Positions 47,452 through 59,723 of a stretch of DNA of 64,000 nucleotides are shown piece after piece. The stretch spans positions 279,501 through 343,500 of the forward strand of contig JAIGNY010004490.1 of NCBI GenBank assembly GCA_020152595.1. Reading direction: 5' to 3'. Below the pieces are notes generated by a model. That model saw only the letters and a program-made list of their open reading frames with translations, was not told the DNA's origin and made no database searches. The stretch is from Chiridota heheva. Its lineage: Eukaryota; Echinodermata; Holothuroidea; Apodida; Chiridotidae. The translations under genes were made by a program, and so were the position numbers. Position 1 is the first letter of the stretch; each line of letters starts with the position of its first letter.

Positions 47452-48850
47452 ACCAGAACCAAAAGGTTTTGTGGTTCCGATGTTTCTTTTTCACAAGCTG
47501 ATTGATTTGCAAAATTTGTATTAACTGTCATGTTATTGTATAACGTGAAATATTTGTTCCATGATATTTATTCTTAAGCCACACTCCCCATGCAGATCAA
47601 TACAAATGTTGACAACATTAGCATTTGCACAATAATTAACATTAACCTAGCAAGTTTGATGCAAAAATAGTTGCTCATTTATTATATTTCAAGAATTTGT
47701 CAGTAAGCCCCACCTACTCATTAATATTCATAATATCACCATCAAAAACAATAGGGCACATCTACAGACCATGGGCTTTGTGTACCAAATATGACATAAA
47801 TCAAGATTTACCATTCTTGAAATACTGTGTTTACAAGCTCGTTTCAGCAAAATCATATTAAGCTCTGCCTACTACGCATATTAATGAAATTCAACGTTTG
47901 TACATCATGACTATGTACACACTAACTAACATCATAATGATCCGAAATATGAAACAAAACAGACATGCCGTTGTTGAAATATAAACATTTCAAGATTTTT
48001 ACATTAATCCCTGCCTGCTCATTACTATGCAAGATATCACCACCAAAACAATAGGACACATTACAGACCATGGGCTATCTGTGTATACCACATATGAACT
48101 GAATCTCATGTACAGTTCTTGAGATACTGTGTTTACAAGCTCTTTTCAACAAAATCATGTGAAGCCTCGCCTGTTATGCATATTCATGAAACTCAATGTT
48201 TTCTACATCATGAACATGTAACACCAGCTAACATCATAATTATCCTAAATAAGAAACAAAACAGACATGTGGTTGTTAAAATATGAACATTTCAAGATTT
48301 TTACATTAAGCCCCGCCTCATTTACATGCAAGACAACATCATTAAAAACAATAGGGCACATCTGTAGACTACGAGCTATCTGTGTATCGAATATGACATG
48401 AATCCAGTTTACCATTATTCTTGAGATACTATGTTTATAAGCTTTTTCCAACAAAATCCTATTAAGCCTTGTCCACTACACATATTAATAAAATTCAACA
48501 TTTTTACAAGGTGAAAATGTATGCACCAGCAGCTAACATTATAATTACACCTAATATGAAATAATACAGACATGCGGTTGTTAAAATCTAAACATTTCAA
48601 GATTTGTACATTAAGCCCCACCTACTCATTAATATGCATGACATCACCATCAATAACAATAGAGCACATCTACCATCCATGGGCTATCTGTGTACCACAT
48701 ATGACATGAATACAGTGTTCTCGAGATTTTGCATTTACGAGCTAACTCTCAAAAACATACCCACACACACACATACCCACACACATACATACACATGCCA
48801 TCATGACCGCATAGGTTCCTGATGCTATCGCATTTTAGGTCAGAACCAAA
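47452..48850 (+). mobile_element. Family D element, copy 3 (most complete)
   Basis: Head CAGAACCAAAAGGTTTTGTG then GTTCCGATG; about four 300-bp core monomers; an ACACACACACATACCC microsatellite (48762-48797); tail ACCGCATAGGTTCCTGATGC, TATCGCAT, then GAACCAAAAATG. The head's TTTTGTGGTTCCGATG and the reverse complement of the tail at 6135-6150 (GATTTTTGGTTCCAATG) look like terminal inverted repeats. Non-coding. Confidence 0.72.
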
Positions 48851-49014
48851 AATGACAGAGATGGCACATCTCGTCCTTATTATGTTTAAAGAGATTGTTC
48901 ATACAATCACCACCACTATAGAATTTTCTTAACACAAGCTATACAGAAAAAGCAGAATGGGAGAAAACAAATATATAACTATCACTTCACTGGATCATAA
49001 TATTCCTACAGATT

Positions 49015-49696
49015 TAGGCGGCCTACATAACAAGTTTACAGTCTGGTATCTTGCTTGGTCATGGTGTATCATTTTATGACCTAATGCAGTGATTTCATAC
49101 CATTACTTATATGAAACCATCATAATTTAACACTGCATCATCCTACGTCATGTAGGAGGCCTACATAACAGGTTTACAGTCTGGTATCTTGCTTGGTCAT
49201 GGTGTATCATTTTATGACCTAATGCAGTGATTTCATACCATTACTTATATGAAACCATCATAATTTAACACTGCGTCATCCTACGTCATGTAGGCGGCCT
49301 ACATAACAGGTTTACAGTCTGGTATCTTGCTTGGTCATGGTGTATCATTTTATGACCTAATGCAGTGATTTCATACCATTACTTATATGAAACCATCATA
49401 ATTTAACACTGCGTCATCCTACGTCATGTAGGCGGCCTACATAACAGGTTTACAGTCTGGTATCTTGCTTGGTCATGGTGTATCATTTTATGACCTAATG
49501 CAGTGATTTCATACCATTACTTATATGAAACCATCATAATTTAACACTGCGTCATCCTACGTCATGTAGGCGGCCTACATAACAGGTTTACAGTCTGGTA
49601 TCTTGCTTGGTCATGGTGTATCATTTTATGACCTAATGCAGTGATTTCATACCATTACTTATATGAAACCATCATAATTTAACACTGCGTCATCCT
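49015..49696 (+). repeat. 138-bp tandem array, five units
   Basis: Units start TAGGCGGCCTACATAACA at 49015, 49153, 49291, 49429 and 49567. Units 3-5 look identical; units 1 and 2 differ at a few positions (CAAGTTTACAG, TAGGAGG, GCATCATCC). The unit junction ATGTAGGCGGCCTACAT is palindromic and is preceded by CCTACGTCA. The near-zero divergence indicates very recent amplification or gene conversion. Confidence 0.96.
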
Positions 49697-51665
49697 AAAA
49701 AAATCTCATATTTTTATCCTGCCTAGGAAAAATAGCCCATGGTCTAAAAAAATAATTAGTAGTATAGTAGTATGCTTACTTTTCTTAGAAGGTAGGCCCT
49801 GCAGTAACACTGCAATCTAAACTTTCAACCTCTTGTACAGTACAGTCGGGAATAAGCGTACCAATATCGCAGTTAGCGCGGATTATTTACCGCGATTAAT
49901 GCCCTTACCGCCGCCATTGTATTCGTGTCTTTCATGCACCGACGGCACTTGGCCAACTCTGCGCTAAGCGCGTCCGATAATCCCATTTTAATCTGCTCCT
50001 CCCTCAAAGAGGTTAGCGCGGTAATAGTATTACAGGAGTAAACGTCTCATTGCGCTAAGCTTGTTAGCGATCACGTAACGTAACTGCACTGAGTGTGATC
50101 CCAATCTGTGTACATGCTTCACTGCACTTAGCACGAGTGTTTTATAATTTTATTTAAGCGAAACTTTTGTCTTCTTTTTGAGATAAACAAAAAAATTCTG
50201 CCGTAAAATCTGTGTGTAGCGTAGACTTCTCACATACTTTGAGACTGTAATTTATTAGACAAGAGTCTAACGTTAATACGATTTCGCCAGACTTTTCTTT
50301 ATTCCTTGAAGTTTGAGCGTACAGCATGTTAGGCTAGTTGCCATCTTATAGTAAAACTAGGTGAAAGGCCTAATGTTAGGCCTAACCGTGATAATTCATA
50401 GGAGACAGCCCAGAGGTTAAATTTGATCGAAAATAGTTTTAAAAACGTTAATTGCTGTCATTGAGATGTATCAGTAAGATGAATCATTCATTTAAAGTAA
50501 ATTTCAGCCCCTTTTGGAAATGCAAATGCAAGAATTTACTGGAAATTTTTGAGAGAAGTGAAGACTTGACTCACAATAAGAATAAAAAGTTAAGATAATT
50601 TTTAAAAAGCATTTAACTTGTCACTGCCATTTCCCGACTGTTGGCTTCGCCCGACTATGTACTTGTGAAAATGGAATATTGGTACATGGATGTCAGTTAA
50701 TGGTTCCTTAAACCCTTATTGGCAACATTTATGGAGTGGCCCGCCATTATGTCACCCGGACTTGGCCCAACCTATGTCCACTGTGGTGCTATGGTAGAAG
50801 GGAATAGAGAACCAACTCTACCCTTAAGGGTGCCATGATATTGCTAATGGGGTTTGTGGCAATTGTGATGCAGTTATTTGTATTTTCCACTGATTTATAA
50901 ACATCAAAACATGACGTCAGATCACGTCATTAATAACTTTATGTTTAATGCTGCATGCCTGAACTATATTCTGCTCTGAATGAAAAGTTGATAGAAATTC
51001 CTTCTTTTTTTTTTTTTTTGAAGGGGAGTTGGGGTGATTTATTAAGAAAATCAGCTTCTTTAAAATAAAAAATTTCGTTCAGGAGACCTTTTCCTAGTCA
51101 TAGAAAATCAAATTTTCTGTTTCCTTGGACCCCCACCAGGGCCCTTAGCCCCACGCCAAAAGTGTTTAGTGCATTGCGCTGCGCGCCTTGGCGCCAGCAA
51201 TAAACTGCTTTCAATTTTTTCAACATTTATTTTTAATAAGCTACTTTCAGCTTTTTTTATCAAGTGTCTCTCACATGCCTGAGTACTGCTTGGGCCTTCA
51301 TTTACAATTCCTTACTTCATCATTAAAGTACTGCAGGAAGGAGATCCCCCCCCTTCCTTGGGGAATTTTATGGAAATAATGATTGTATTTCGTGGTGAGT
51401 CCCATTTGTTCTTAACAACTTGCTTCCACAATCCCAATGTCAACCATACTGAGGGATGTGTATCATAACCACAGCTGTTAAAAATGGTCGTTTCTTTGAA
51501 CTATACTCAATATGAGTTTCACTATTGATTGTATTTAAAAGCAGAGGTATTTATAAGCTGGAATATATAGTTTGCTGAATAAAACATTACATAATGTTAA
51601 ATGTTAGTCAATCTAAAGCAATAATCATTCATATATAACCTCTTTTGGCACAAATGACTTCACTG

Positions 51666-52268
51666 TTAAAGGAGGCACAGTCTGACAATTCTTTATTTCA
51701 TATAATAGAATTGAAAATAACTAATTTTCTGACCAAGGTCCATAACTCCCGAAGCAATCTAACATATTTTTTGTTTAATTGTTAAAAACTTGAATGCTAC
51801 TACTTTATAGTACCATGGTAGCTGCCATTTTGATTGCAAAACATGCAGATTATGTCATCGGCCCAGCAGGATCTTGGAATACTTTGTATTTCTTTAAAAT
51901 GTACCTCAAGTTTTCTAGGTTATGAACAAGTGTTTTTATTTTGTAAGGGTGAAGGAAAATTTTGTGTATACATGAATTTGAAAAATCAAAACATGCTGAT
52001 AAAACTTTGTGTCACATCATTTTGAAATAAAAAACTTTAATCACATATGTTAAGAATTACATTATAATCTTTATGTCCCTATTGGGGAATCTATGTCATC
52101 ATGCACAATATTTCAATACAGAATTGAACAAAATGGCAGCCCCTGTGTCGATTTCAAACATGAATAACTTGAGATAGGAATTTGACTGATATTTTTGGCA
52201 GTTGGTTAAGATTTTGTATTCTCTATCATATGAAATAATGATTGTATCAGACTTTATGCCTCCTTTAA
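51666..52268 (+). mobile_element. F3 MITE, long copy
   Basis: TTAAAGGAGGCACAGTCTGA at the left, and TCAGACTTTATGCCTCCTTTAA in shortened form at the right. The interior GGCCCAGCAGGATCTTGGAA is the reverse of that in the 30193 copy. The TTAA termini are intact and there is no ORF of substance. Nested in the large TIR element. Confidence 0.85.
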
Positions 52269-52904
52269 TGTGTCGTTATGCCGAACAAGCATGCTAGTTA
52301 ATAATGATAGATTATATCTGCCAAAATTTTAAGAAAATGTTAAGATGCTCAATTAGGCATGATGGAAATCTTCTGTTTTTGATTCCTGGGAAATGTGAAG
52401 TCTTATGCGGCAGCAACACTTGTACCTGCTGAGGTAAACTCTGTTATAACCAGGTCTGTGACGGGATGTTGTACTGTATATTACTTGATGGCAGGGGAAA
52501 TATTCGTTTAAATGTTTTCGTACCACTTCACAAAGAAGCATCGATCGAAACATTTGAAATGAAGTGAAGTAAAACCAAGTCATTAGTCAAGAGTGGAGGT
52601 AAGTTCCGACAGAAAATAACTGGAATATAATTATTTTAAAAACAAGACATTGGGAAAAAAAAAAAAAAAGTAAGCAGGTAAAATGATAATTATGAATTGG
52701 ACCAGGCTTCACCTTTACCACCATCGGTCATCTGTGGAGAAAATCCTATCAAAGACCAAAGTCCTGTGTCATATTTTAAAAATAGGATCTACATAAATAT
52801 GATCATACCAATATTCAGGGCCGCTGACACAGGTTTCATATGGCAGGTGAGAAGGGAGGGGGAAGATAAATGTTGTCAATTAATTTTTGTTGTGGATAAA
52901 TAAC

Positions 52905-53105
52905 ACAAGACCAATTTGAAAACCATTGCTTTTATAATCAACACAAGATCAATTTGAAAACCATTGCTTTGAACATTCGGAAAGGGGGAAGATTATTCGG
53001 GAAGGGGAAGAATATTTGGGAAGGGGGAACATTATTCGGGAAGGGAACATTATTTGGGAAGGGGAACATTATTCGGGAAGGGGGAACATTATTCGGGAGG
53101 GGGCT
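52905..53105 (-). repeat. 37-bp duplication and 20-bp minisatellite
   Basis: CAATTTGAAAACCATTGCTT occurs at 52912 and 52950. From 52976 to 53105 a unit like GGGAACATTATTCGGGAAGG repeats about six or seven times. The minus-strand frame across it (proline/asparagine/phenylalanine periodic) is not a gene. Confidence 0.85.
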
Positions 53106-54759
53106 ATGCCCTTCTCCATGTCGGAGGCCCTGATATTCAATGCCTTCTACCACCCTGATATTGCAATTCTCAAGTGATGAAGCAATGCAGGCTTACCTAT
53201 TTTATGTGCAGTTTTGACAGCACTAAATTTCCCTTCTTTTTTTACCCAATTGAGCTTAGTTAATTTAGGCCTACACTTTTTCTAATATCACTCACTCTGT
53301 TTTGAACATTAACTGGAATATAAAAGAAGTACTCTACACAAGAGGAAGAAAAAAGCAGTAAGAGCATTTCACTACGCCCAACATTACTTGACACATGCAC
53401 AGGAAAATTTTATTTACTGTATCAAGTAGGCCTAATAGTAAGAAAGAAAGGTTCAACGCGACACGAGTTTATAGACCCTATTGACTTCTGCTTCTTTTTT
53501 CACGGCCAAATGCTGTAGCTGTTTTTCTTCATACTGGCTGAAGCCGGATGTCCTTGATATTGGATTGCTGACAGAATGGCGTAGAAATGTTACTATACAA
53601 ATAATTATTCATGCAAAAAAAAAAAAAAAAGAGGGGGAAAAAAAAAGCTCTTTAAAGTTTTAGGTTTTTTGTAAATTCTTGTTGACTTAGACTGACAAAG
53701 CAATTAATAAGCATCCATACTGGCCCAGGGATTTTTCAATGTATCTTGTCTAATCTGCAAAACTGACAATGGCTCAGAAGTTTGGAAGCTGTGGAAAAAA
53801 TATAAGACAAACATGTCAACATCAGTTCAAAATTATTCATTTCCCCATCCTCAACATTTGGCCTAACAGTAGATCTATAACCGTGGAAAATATCAAACGA
53901 AATATTTAGTCATTAATATTTAACAGAACCCTCCTACCAATATCAGCAAAGCTTAAAAATATTAGCTCTTATGTCCCAATTCTAATTGTATAACAAAAGC
54001 AGAACACCATTACACATCGATTAAACCATGTAGCCTAACGCTAGGCTTTTTAATGTGACTGTGTGGTAGGATAGCTAAATTCAATCAAAAACATCGCCAG
54101 AATCAGTTTTTGTTTTCCGAAATTCATTTTGTTTGTCCAAAAACTGTAAAAAAATTAAATTTAATCAAGAATTGATTCAATTTTCACATCAAATTTTTTT
54201 CCCTAATGGATTTGATAAGTATTTTTATTGAAAATTCCGTCGAAAAATGCAATGCAAAATGAAGACATTGCCTCGTTTAAGTTAACATTGCAAGTAGGGC
54301 CTATGTACTGTACTGTGTACTGTGATTCTGAACGTTGCGATGCTGACTGAATTAAAAAAATATTTATATCCCAGAGTTCAACGTGAAACTGAATGAAAAC
54401 AAAATTATATTTTACGAAAGATTTTAATTCCTCTAGGCCTCGCGTTAAAACATTTTGCTAAAGAAAAAGTCTGTCAGGCCTAATCCGATAAGCAGATTAT
54501 TCTAACTGTGCAACGTTAGGAGTCCCTTTACAAAGCACAGGCACTTCGATCTTGATTGACATAATGCATACAATGAGTTATCGATTTTTAGCGCGTTAAG
54601 TCACAGATGAATAGAATCTGCAGGGCTGCAAGCTCGGTGATGTTAGCGCGGTAACCCACGTTTAGCGCGATTTTGCGCTTGGGCAGCTCCATTCATCATG
54701 GTGGTAAGTGCACTAACGCCCCGCACTTAGCGTGTACGCTTATTCCCGACTGTACTGTA

Positions 54760-56329
54760 GATTCCATTATAATTAACAATGGACTGAATTCCAAGCATGT
54801 CCTGATCTTGGCATTTGGATTATAATTTATATACAATACTTAAGGCTAAGCAAATAAAATCACAATAAATAAAATGACACAATTTAAAATAAATAAATAA
54901 TAACTATTTCTACCAATTACAACTCACATTTCAATATGGAATGGTGAACAGTATACTCTTGATGACTAAAAACATCAAGACAAATGGTCAAATTTCAACT
55001 GATAAATATTTTCACTAATTGCGACTGGGCCCACACAAATTTACTACTGACAGAAAGTTCATTGCTTCAACTAACAAATTATCGATAAATTATGCTCCAA
55101 TTCAAAGAAGCAGGTCATGAGTTTGGCAACTATTTGGCTTAAAAATTAAGCCAATATTTCACTACACAAATCCAAATGACATTTACGCAAAATTGGAAAT
55201 GAGAAAATATGAAAAATTTGGTATCATTCGAAAGGAAAATGAACGAACTCCCACCTACAATCTTGGACAAAACTGTTGGGACAATTCAGCGTTTTGAGAT
55301 CTAAATATGTTGTAGTGTTCTGCTTCTTTAATATTTTTCCAAGAATTGTAACTCCCTACCACCTGTCCCCCTTTCTAATGTTGAATTTACTTCTTTCTTA
55401 ACATCATTTCCGGAAAAAAAAACAGTCGCAATGGCCAACATTGAATAGGGAGGGGGAGGGGGAAAGGAGGATGTTAAATATAGTTAGGTATGAGGAGGGG
55501 TCACTGGCGGCTTCAATGAAATTATTAAAATGTACTTAAAATTCTAAAATATCAATTACAAATGAAAGAGTAGGGATTGAAGAGGCAATAGAAGAAAATT
55601 TCCACCATTTGTGATGTCTACATGTGGAATAATTAACAATAGAAAAGTAGGTTCATGAAAAGCATCACATAATTTCATTAAGTGTCTCAACGAGTTTCGT
55701 CCAAGATTGTAGCTTACTATCTTTACTGCTACATTGTCACGTGACACCCACGTGATAGTAAATGGTCTCATCAAGTGATCAGTTTTGCGAAAACTGCAAA
55801 AATCTGAAAGTGGGCGGAGTTCTGACCGAGGAGAAAGATGTCACGACACCTCATTGATGCGATGCTGGGAACTGACTGTTACCGTAGCCTAAAAGACTTC
55901 CGTTTTGTTCAAATTAAGTCTTTCTTCAAAAAGGCCATTTTCATCGAACAAGTTTCTTATGGATTGTCTTAGTTTTTTTTTGGTAAAATCAAGTTGAAAG
56001 TGTGTATGTCTTGTTTACGATGAATCTCTGTTATCATAATAAATAAAAATAATTCATGTTTTATAGAATGGAAAAGTGAGCTATGATAATAATTACACTT
56101 ATAACCTCTCCAGCTGTAGATGGTGTCAATTCAAAACGAAAGATATCATTTTTATCAACACCATCAAAGCTAGAGAAATCTCGAGCCATGATGTAGGCAG
56201 TATGGTGAGTGACAAGATTTTCAAGTACCCCTAATGTGTATACCCACTTCAGCAAAGTCGGACACAAATTTTATGATTACCAATTGTTAATTGAATAAAA
56301 TTGAATTTAATTTTCAGACCCTAGCTTTG
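54760..56329. other. No recognised gene; weak inverted words
   Basis: TACAATCTTGGACAAAACTG (55258) and CGTCCAAGATTGTAGC (55698) are inversely arranged about 440 bp apart and could be arms of an old foldback. A G-rich tract (55446-55474) is present. Nothing else supported. Confidence 0.4.
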
Positions 56330-56334
56330 TTGTA

Positions 56335-56765
56335 TCACAGGGGCAGCCCACCCCGCTCTGCCCCTCTTGGGGTCTGCCCTGCCCCTGGGGGTCAGCCCTG
56401 CCCCTCATGAGAAAAAATGTAAATGTTTTTTTTTTTTTTTTTAAACGTATATGTAATCTTAATTAGCCTCATAAATAAAATACCCTACAAGGATACAGAA
56501 CACAGAATGATAGCATATTAAAATTGTCCTGTTCGACTAATGACTGGTCTTTATCAGTCAGAATAACTTCATTTTAAAATGTATGATTATAGCTAAAATC
56601 CCAGAGCTTCTTCACCAGGGAATTGAACCTAAAGGGGGCCCCTGGACTCCACACCGAAAAGACGCAGAGCTTTGCGTGCGCATCAATGTGCCCCTCAACA
56701 AGTCTAGCACCCTGCTCCTTTTTAAATCAAGCTAGGGGTCTGATTTTCACTAATTATATGCTTCA
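56335..56765 (+). repeat. CTGCCCCT-rich tract and dispersed family H
   Basis: 56340-56410 has repeated GGTCTGCCCTGCCCCT-like words and a poly-T. 56455-56760 shares ordered words with 7855-7985, including CTCCTTTTTAAATCAAGCTA and the flanking TCTAGCACC. Confidence 0.55.
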
Positions 56766-57636
56766 TAAACTGATTGTGCAGTTTCAAATAACAATTTATT
56801 TAACAATTTATTTTAATATTACCGACGATTGGACATAGGCCCCTAGTACATTTTACTGGTACACCTGCTGCGTATTTAGGCATGTTTAACACATGTGGTT
56901 GATATTCGGGCCAGTTGCGGAACGTTCGAGTTGACCAAAACAGTAATGTAATTTTACAGAGAAAGATAGACAAAGCGACACAACATAGTCCTATCCCGAA
57001 TCGATCATCCTACATTGTTTAAAAGGATTGGAGATTAAGTTTTAACATTGATTAGTCAATATTACTTTTTCATTTTTTTTTAAATCGCAACTTTGTGCCT
57101 TAAGTGGTTGAAATTCGGGCCTACCAACCATGCTACCCTGTAATATGGGTGATACTAAAATGAATGCCACCCGAATGCCCATTGAAACGCACACAGAACA
57201 AGAACTGTCAGAAGGACAGTATGCTCGACTATTCAAAGCTAGCATAGACAATGGGCTTGTTGATGGACACATCTGCCGGTAATAGGGCTAGTAGGGGAAG
57301 TTATTTCGGATTACATGAGCTTTTGAAGGATGCATTTACTTTTCTCCTTTCTTTAGATTTTCACATTTTACTGCAAGCCTCACAATATCTTTAAGTTGTA
57401 TCAGACATTTTGGGTGAGGTTACTATCTCAGCCAGTGGCAGTAACTCAGAAAACATGAAAGAAATCTTTATAAATGAAACACCTCTTTTCATATCCATTG
57501 AGTCACAAAGAAAGGAAAGACCCATGACTTGCCCATGTCAATGAAATATTAAAATATCAACAATGTATCCTTGCAGCATAATGCAATTGTTTACTTCTTC
57601 AGTCATTTACTTACCCAACTACCCTCTCTATTTATC
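56766..57636. other. No recognised feature
   Basis: Ordinary AT-rich intron. No supported gene. Confidence 0.35.
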
Positions 57637-57970
57637 TTAAAGGATTAGTTTAGTGGTCAAGTTTATTCACCTTATATAAAAGACTAAGAAAGAAACAAAA
57701 AACTGGTGAAGAAAGCATTCTAAAATATTAATCCATTAAGGAGATATTTAAGTCAAAGGTTTTTGTCTCATTTGTTTAGAAATGACTGAAATGTGACTAC
57801 TATATACTTGTGACATCACATCCTGATGTCCTCAGTCTTTATGTATTCTTTCATATTTTTACCTATGATTTTGGGGATTAAAACTATTGGATATGGCAAA
57901 AAAGTACTTGAAAAGAATCTAGTTAGGGGTAATTATAATTTACCAGCTGAAAAAGTTAAGGGAAAATTGT
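57637..57970 (+). mobile_element. F1 element, left half
   Basis: TTAAAGGATTAGTTTAGTGG, AAACTGGTGAAGAAAGCATT, CAGTCTTTATGTATTC and TTTACCAGCTGAAAAAGTTA follow the F1 left arm and centre. The right arm is missing and replaced by another repeat. Confidence 0.78.
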
Positions 57971-58380
57971 TATGCAAATAACCTAATTACTATGCACATT
58001 ACACCTCACCATTGAGTGTAGACAATGCACTTCACATATATCATTTGTGTAAACAAAATCCCCACACCTACTTTATATTAAGAGATATCATAGATACAAA
58101 TGTTTTCATTGTTATGCAAAAAAATTAATTAGTATGTATACACAAGCCCCCAATCATGCTTAACTGAACAGTACCAATGCCACCTACAACTATATCAAGT
58201 TATTATCTCAGGGTAAATATTTTCCACAAAAGTCTACCGTTACCCCAATGCCAAGTCACATGAATGTACACCATTCATAACTTAAGTTATGAAAACTTTA
58301 ACCAAAACTTTAGCGCCAACGCCGATGCCAGGCGTAGTAGAATAGCTCTACTATTCTCTGAATAGATGAGCTAAAAAGGA
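57971..58380 (+). repeat. Dispersed repeat ending GCCAACGCCGATGCC
   Basis: Ends with TAACCAAAACTTTAGCGCCA, GCCGATGCCAGGCG and AATAGCTCTACTATTC / GAATAGATGAGCTAAAAA, an inverted pair. I recall the same ending in many marine invertebrate sequences, but cannot confirm this here. Only one copy is in the window. Confidence 0.5.
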
Positions 58381-59723
58381 ATGCCCATTGAATACTGTAT
58401 GTACAAACTGTGCATACTATGAATGCTTATTGAGTAAATGCGAACAGTAATTTCCATACAACAAATGCCCGTTGAAATGCACACTATACCAGATAGCTAT
58501 GGAAGCGTATACATGTACTGTAAGTACCCTAACATGACAAAAAAATAATTATGGTTCGTTTAGGGTAGGGCTACAGTAGTTATTCGTCATATACCCCGTT
58601 CCAGGCCTTTTACTTCCCCACTGATCTGTTTTGTTTTTTTTGTTGGCTGACATTCACTGATTACTGTTATTTCCGATTTACAGCCTGACGGAGTTATTCA
58701 AGTCCTATGCAGCGACGTTATACATTTGATTCCAAGTGAGTTACGATGCTCCGCAACGTTTTCCAGGCTGAAACTCTCTTTCAAAATACCTGTCTTTTGT
58801 GTGTCCAGCTTTGCACTCAAACAATTCTTCAACTTCTTTTCTACATTCTAGCGAACAAAAATCGGACAACATATGATCCGGCATAGGCAAAATCAGATGA
58901 TTGTTGGCACACTTTCTATGTCAATTCTTCGCACTCTACAGCATTTAGTTTGTTCTGTAGATGTCAAAGTTCAAAAATGATAGTCATGTGACTATCTCCT
59001 GATAATAACTGCATTGGCGTTTGCAATTTCTACACAGGGTCCATTTTAAATTTTTGTCAGATCATGGAAATTCAAGTAAAAGAAAAATTTGAATTATGCA
59101 GAGAAATGCAACTACTTATCGTTCACTTTCATTAAAAAAGCTCTAAAACAAAAAAAGGTTGATTAATTATTTGCTGATTTTAAAGACCACACATAGATAC
59201 CACACACACAATTTTTTTCCACCTGTTAGTACGAAGAAGCCCTGACTACAAATACGCAGGTGTGACAGTTGACAAAAGTTTTGAAACATGGCGACAAATT
59301 ATCAGTGGAATTTACTTTAACAAAATTCTTCTGTAAAAAGGCAACTAATGAACCTTTTTTTTTTAATAATCAAATGAAGAGGGTGAAATCCCACCAGACT
59401 GCGCAAAGGAAGTAAAGTTATCGCATTTTGAAAAATACATTTTGCTTAAGTGTGACTCAAATTGGAAACACGGTATCTGCAACAACCTACGTACACAAAA
59501 CAAATGTCCCAGTGATAACATACGTATGTGTACATGCATGGGTTGTGACAATAAGTAGGGTGGGGTTAACCTAGTTATGGAACCATATACCATCGTTTGG
59601 CTATAATTTCTTTCACTTTAAGCCGTTTCCGTATGCTGAGGTTGTCTTATTGCTGTTGTGTACTGATCTGCTGCCCCACTGTACACGTCACTAGTACATG
59701 TATGTCAAAAAGTGTATTGTGGG
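58381..59723. other. No recognised feature
   Basis: AT-rich intron without coding signal. A 76-codon frame at 59363-59593 has no recognisable domain. Confidence 0.35.

Larger units (their letters stand above)
49836..54759 (+). mobile_element. Large TIR element (pogo/Tc1-like ends), 4.9 kb
   Basis: A 26-bp perfect terminal inverted repeat begins TACAGTACAGTCGGGAATAA at 49836 and recurs reversed, ending at 54759. Removing TA as the target leaves CAGT...-type ends, as in pogo/Tigger transposons. CpG-rich subterminal copies of TTAGCGCGGTAA-like words lie at 49873, 50022 and 54642. No transposase frame was recognised between them; the interior carries an F3 MITE (51666-52268) and a small minisatellite. 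It may be a non-autonomous or decayed element, or one swollen by later insertions. Confidence 0.7.

Noticed and set aside
49015..49696. CRISPR-like array
   Set aside because: Whole 138-bp units repeat without unique spacers; eukaryotic context.
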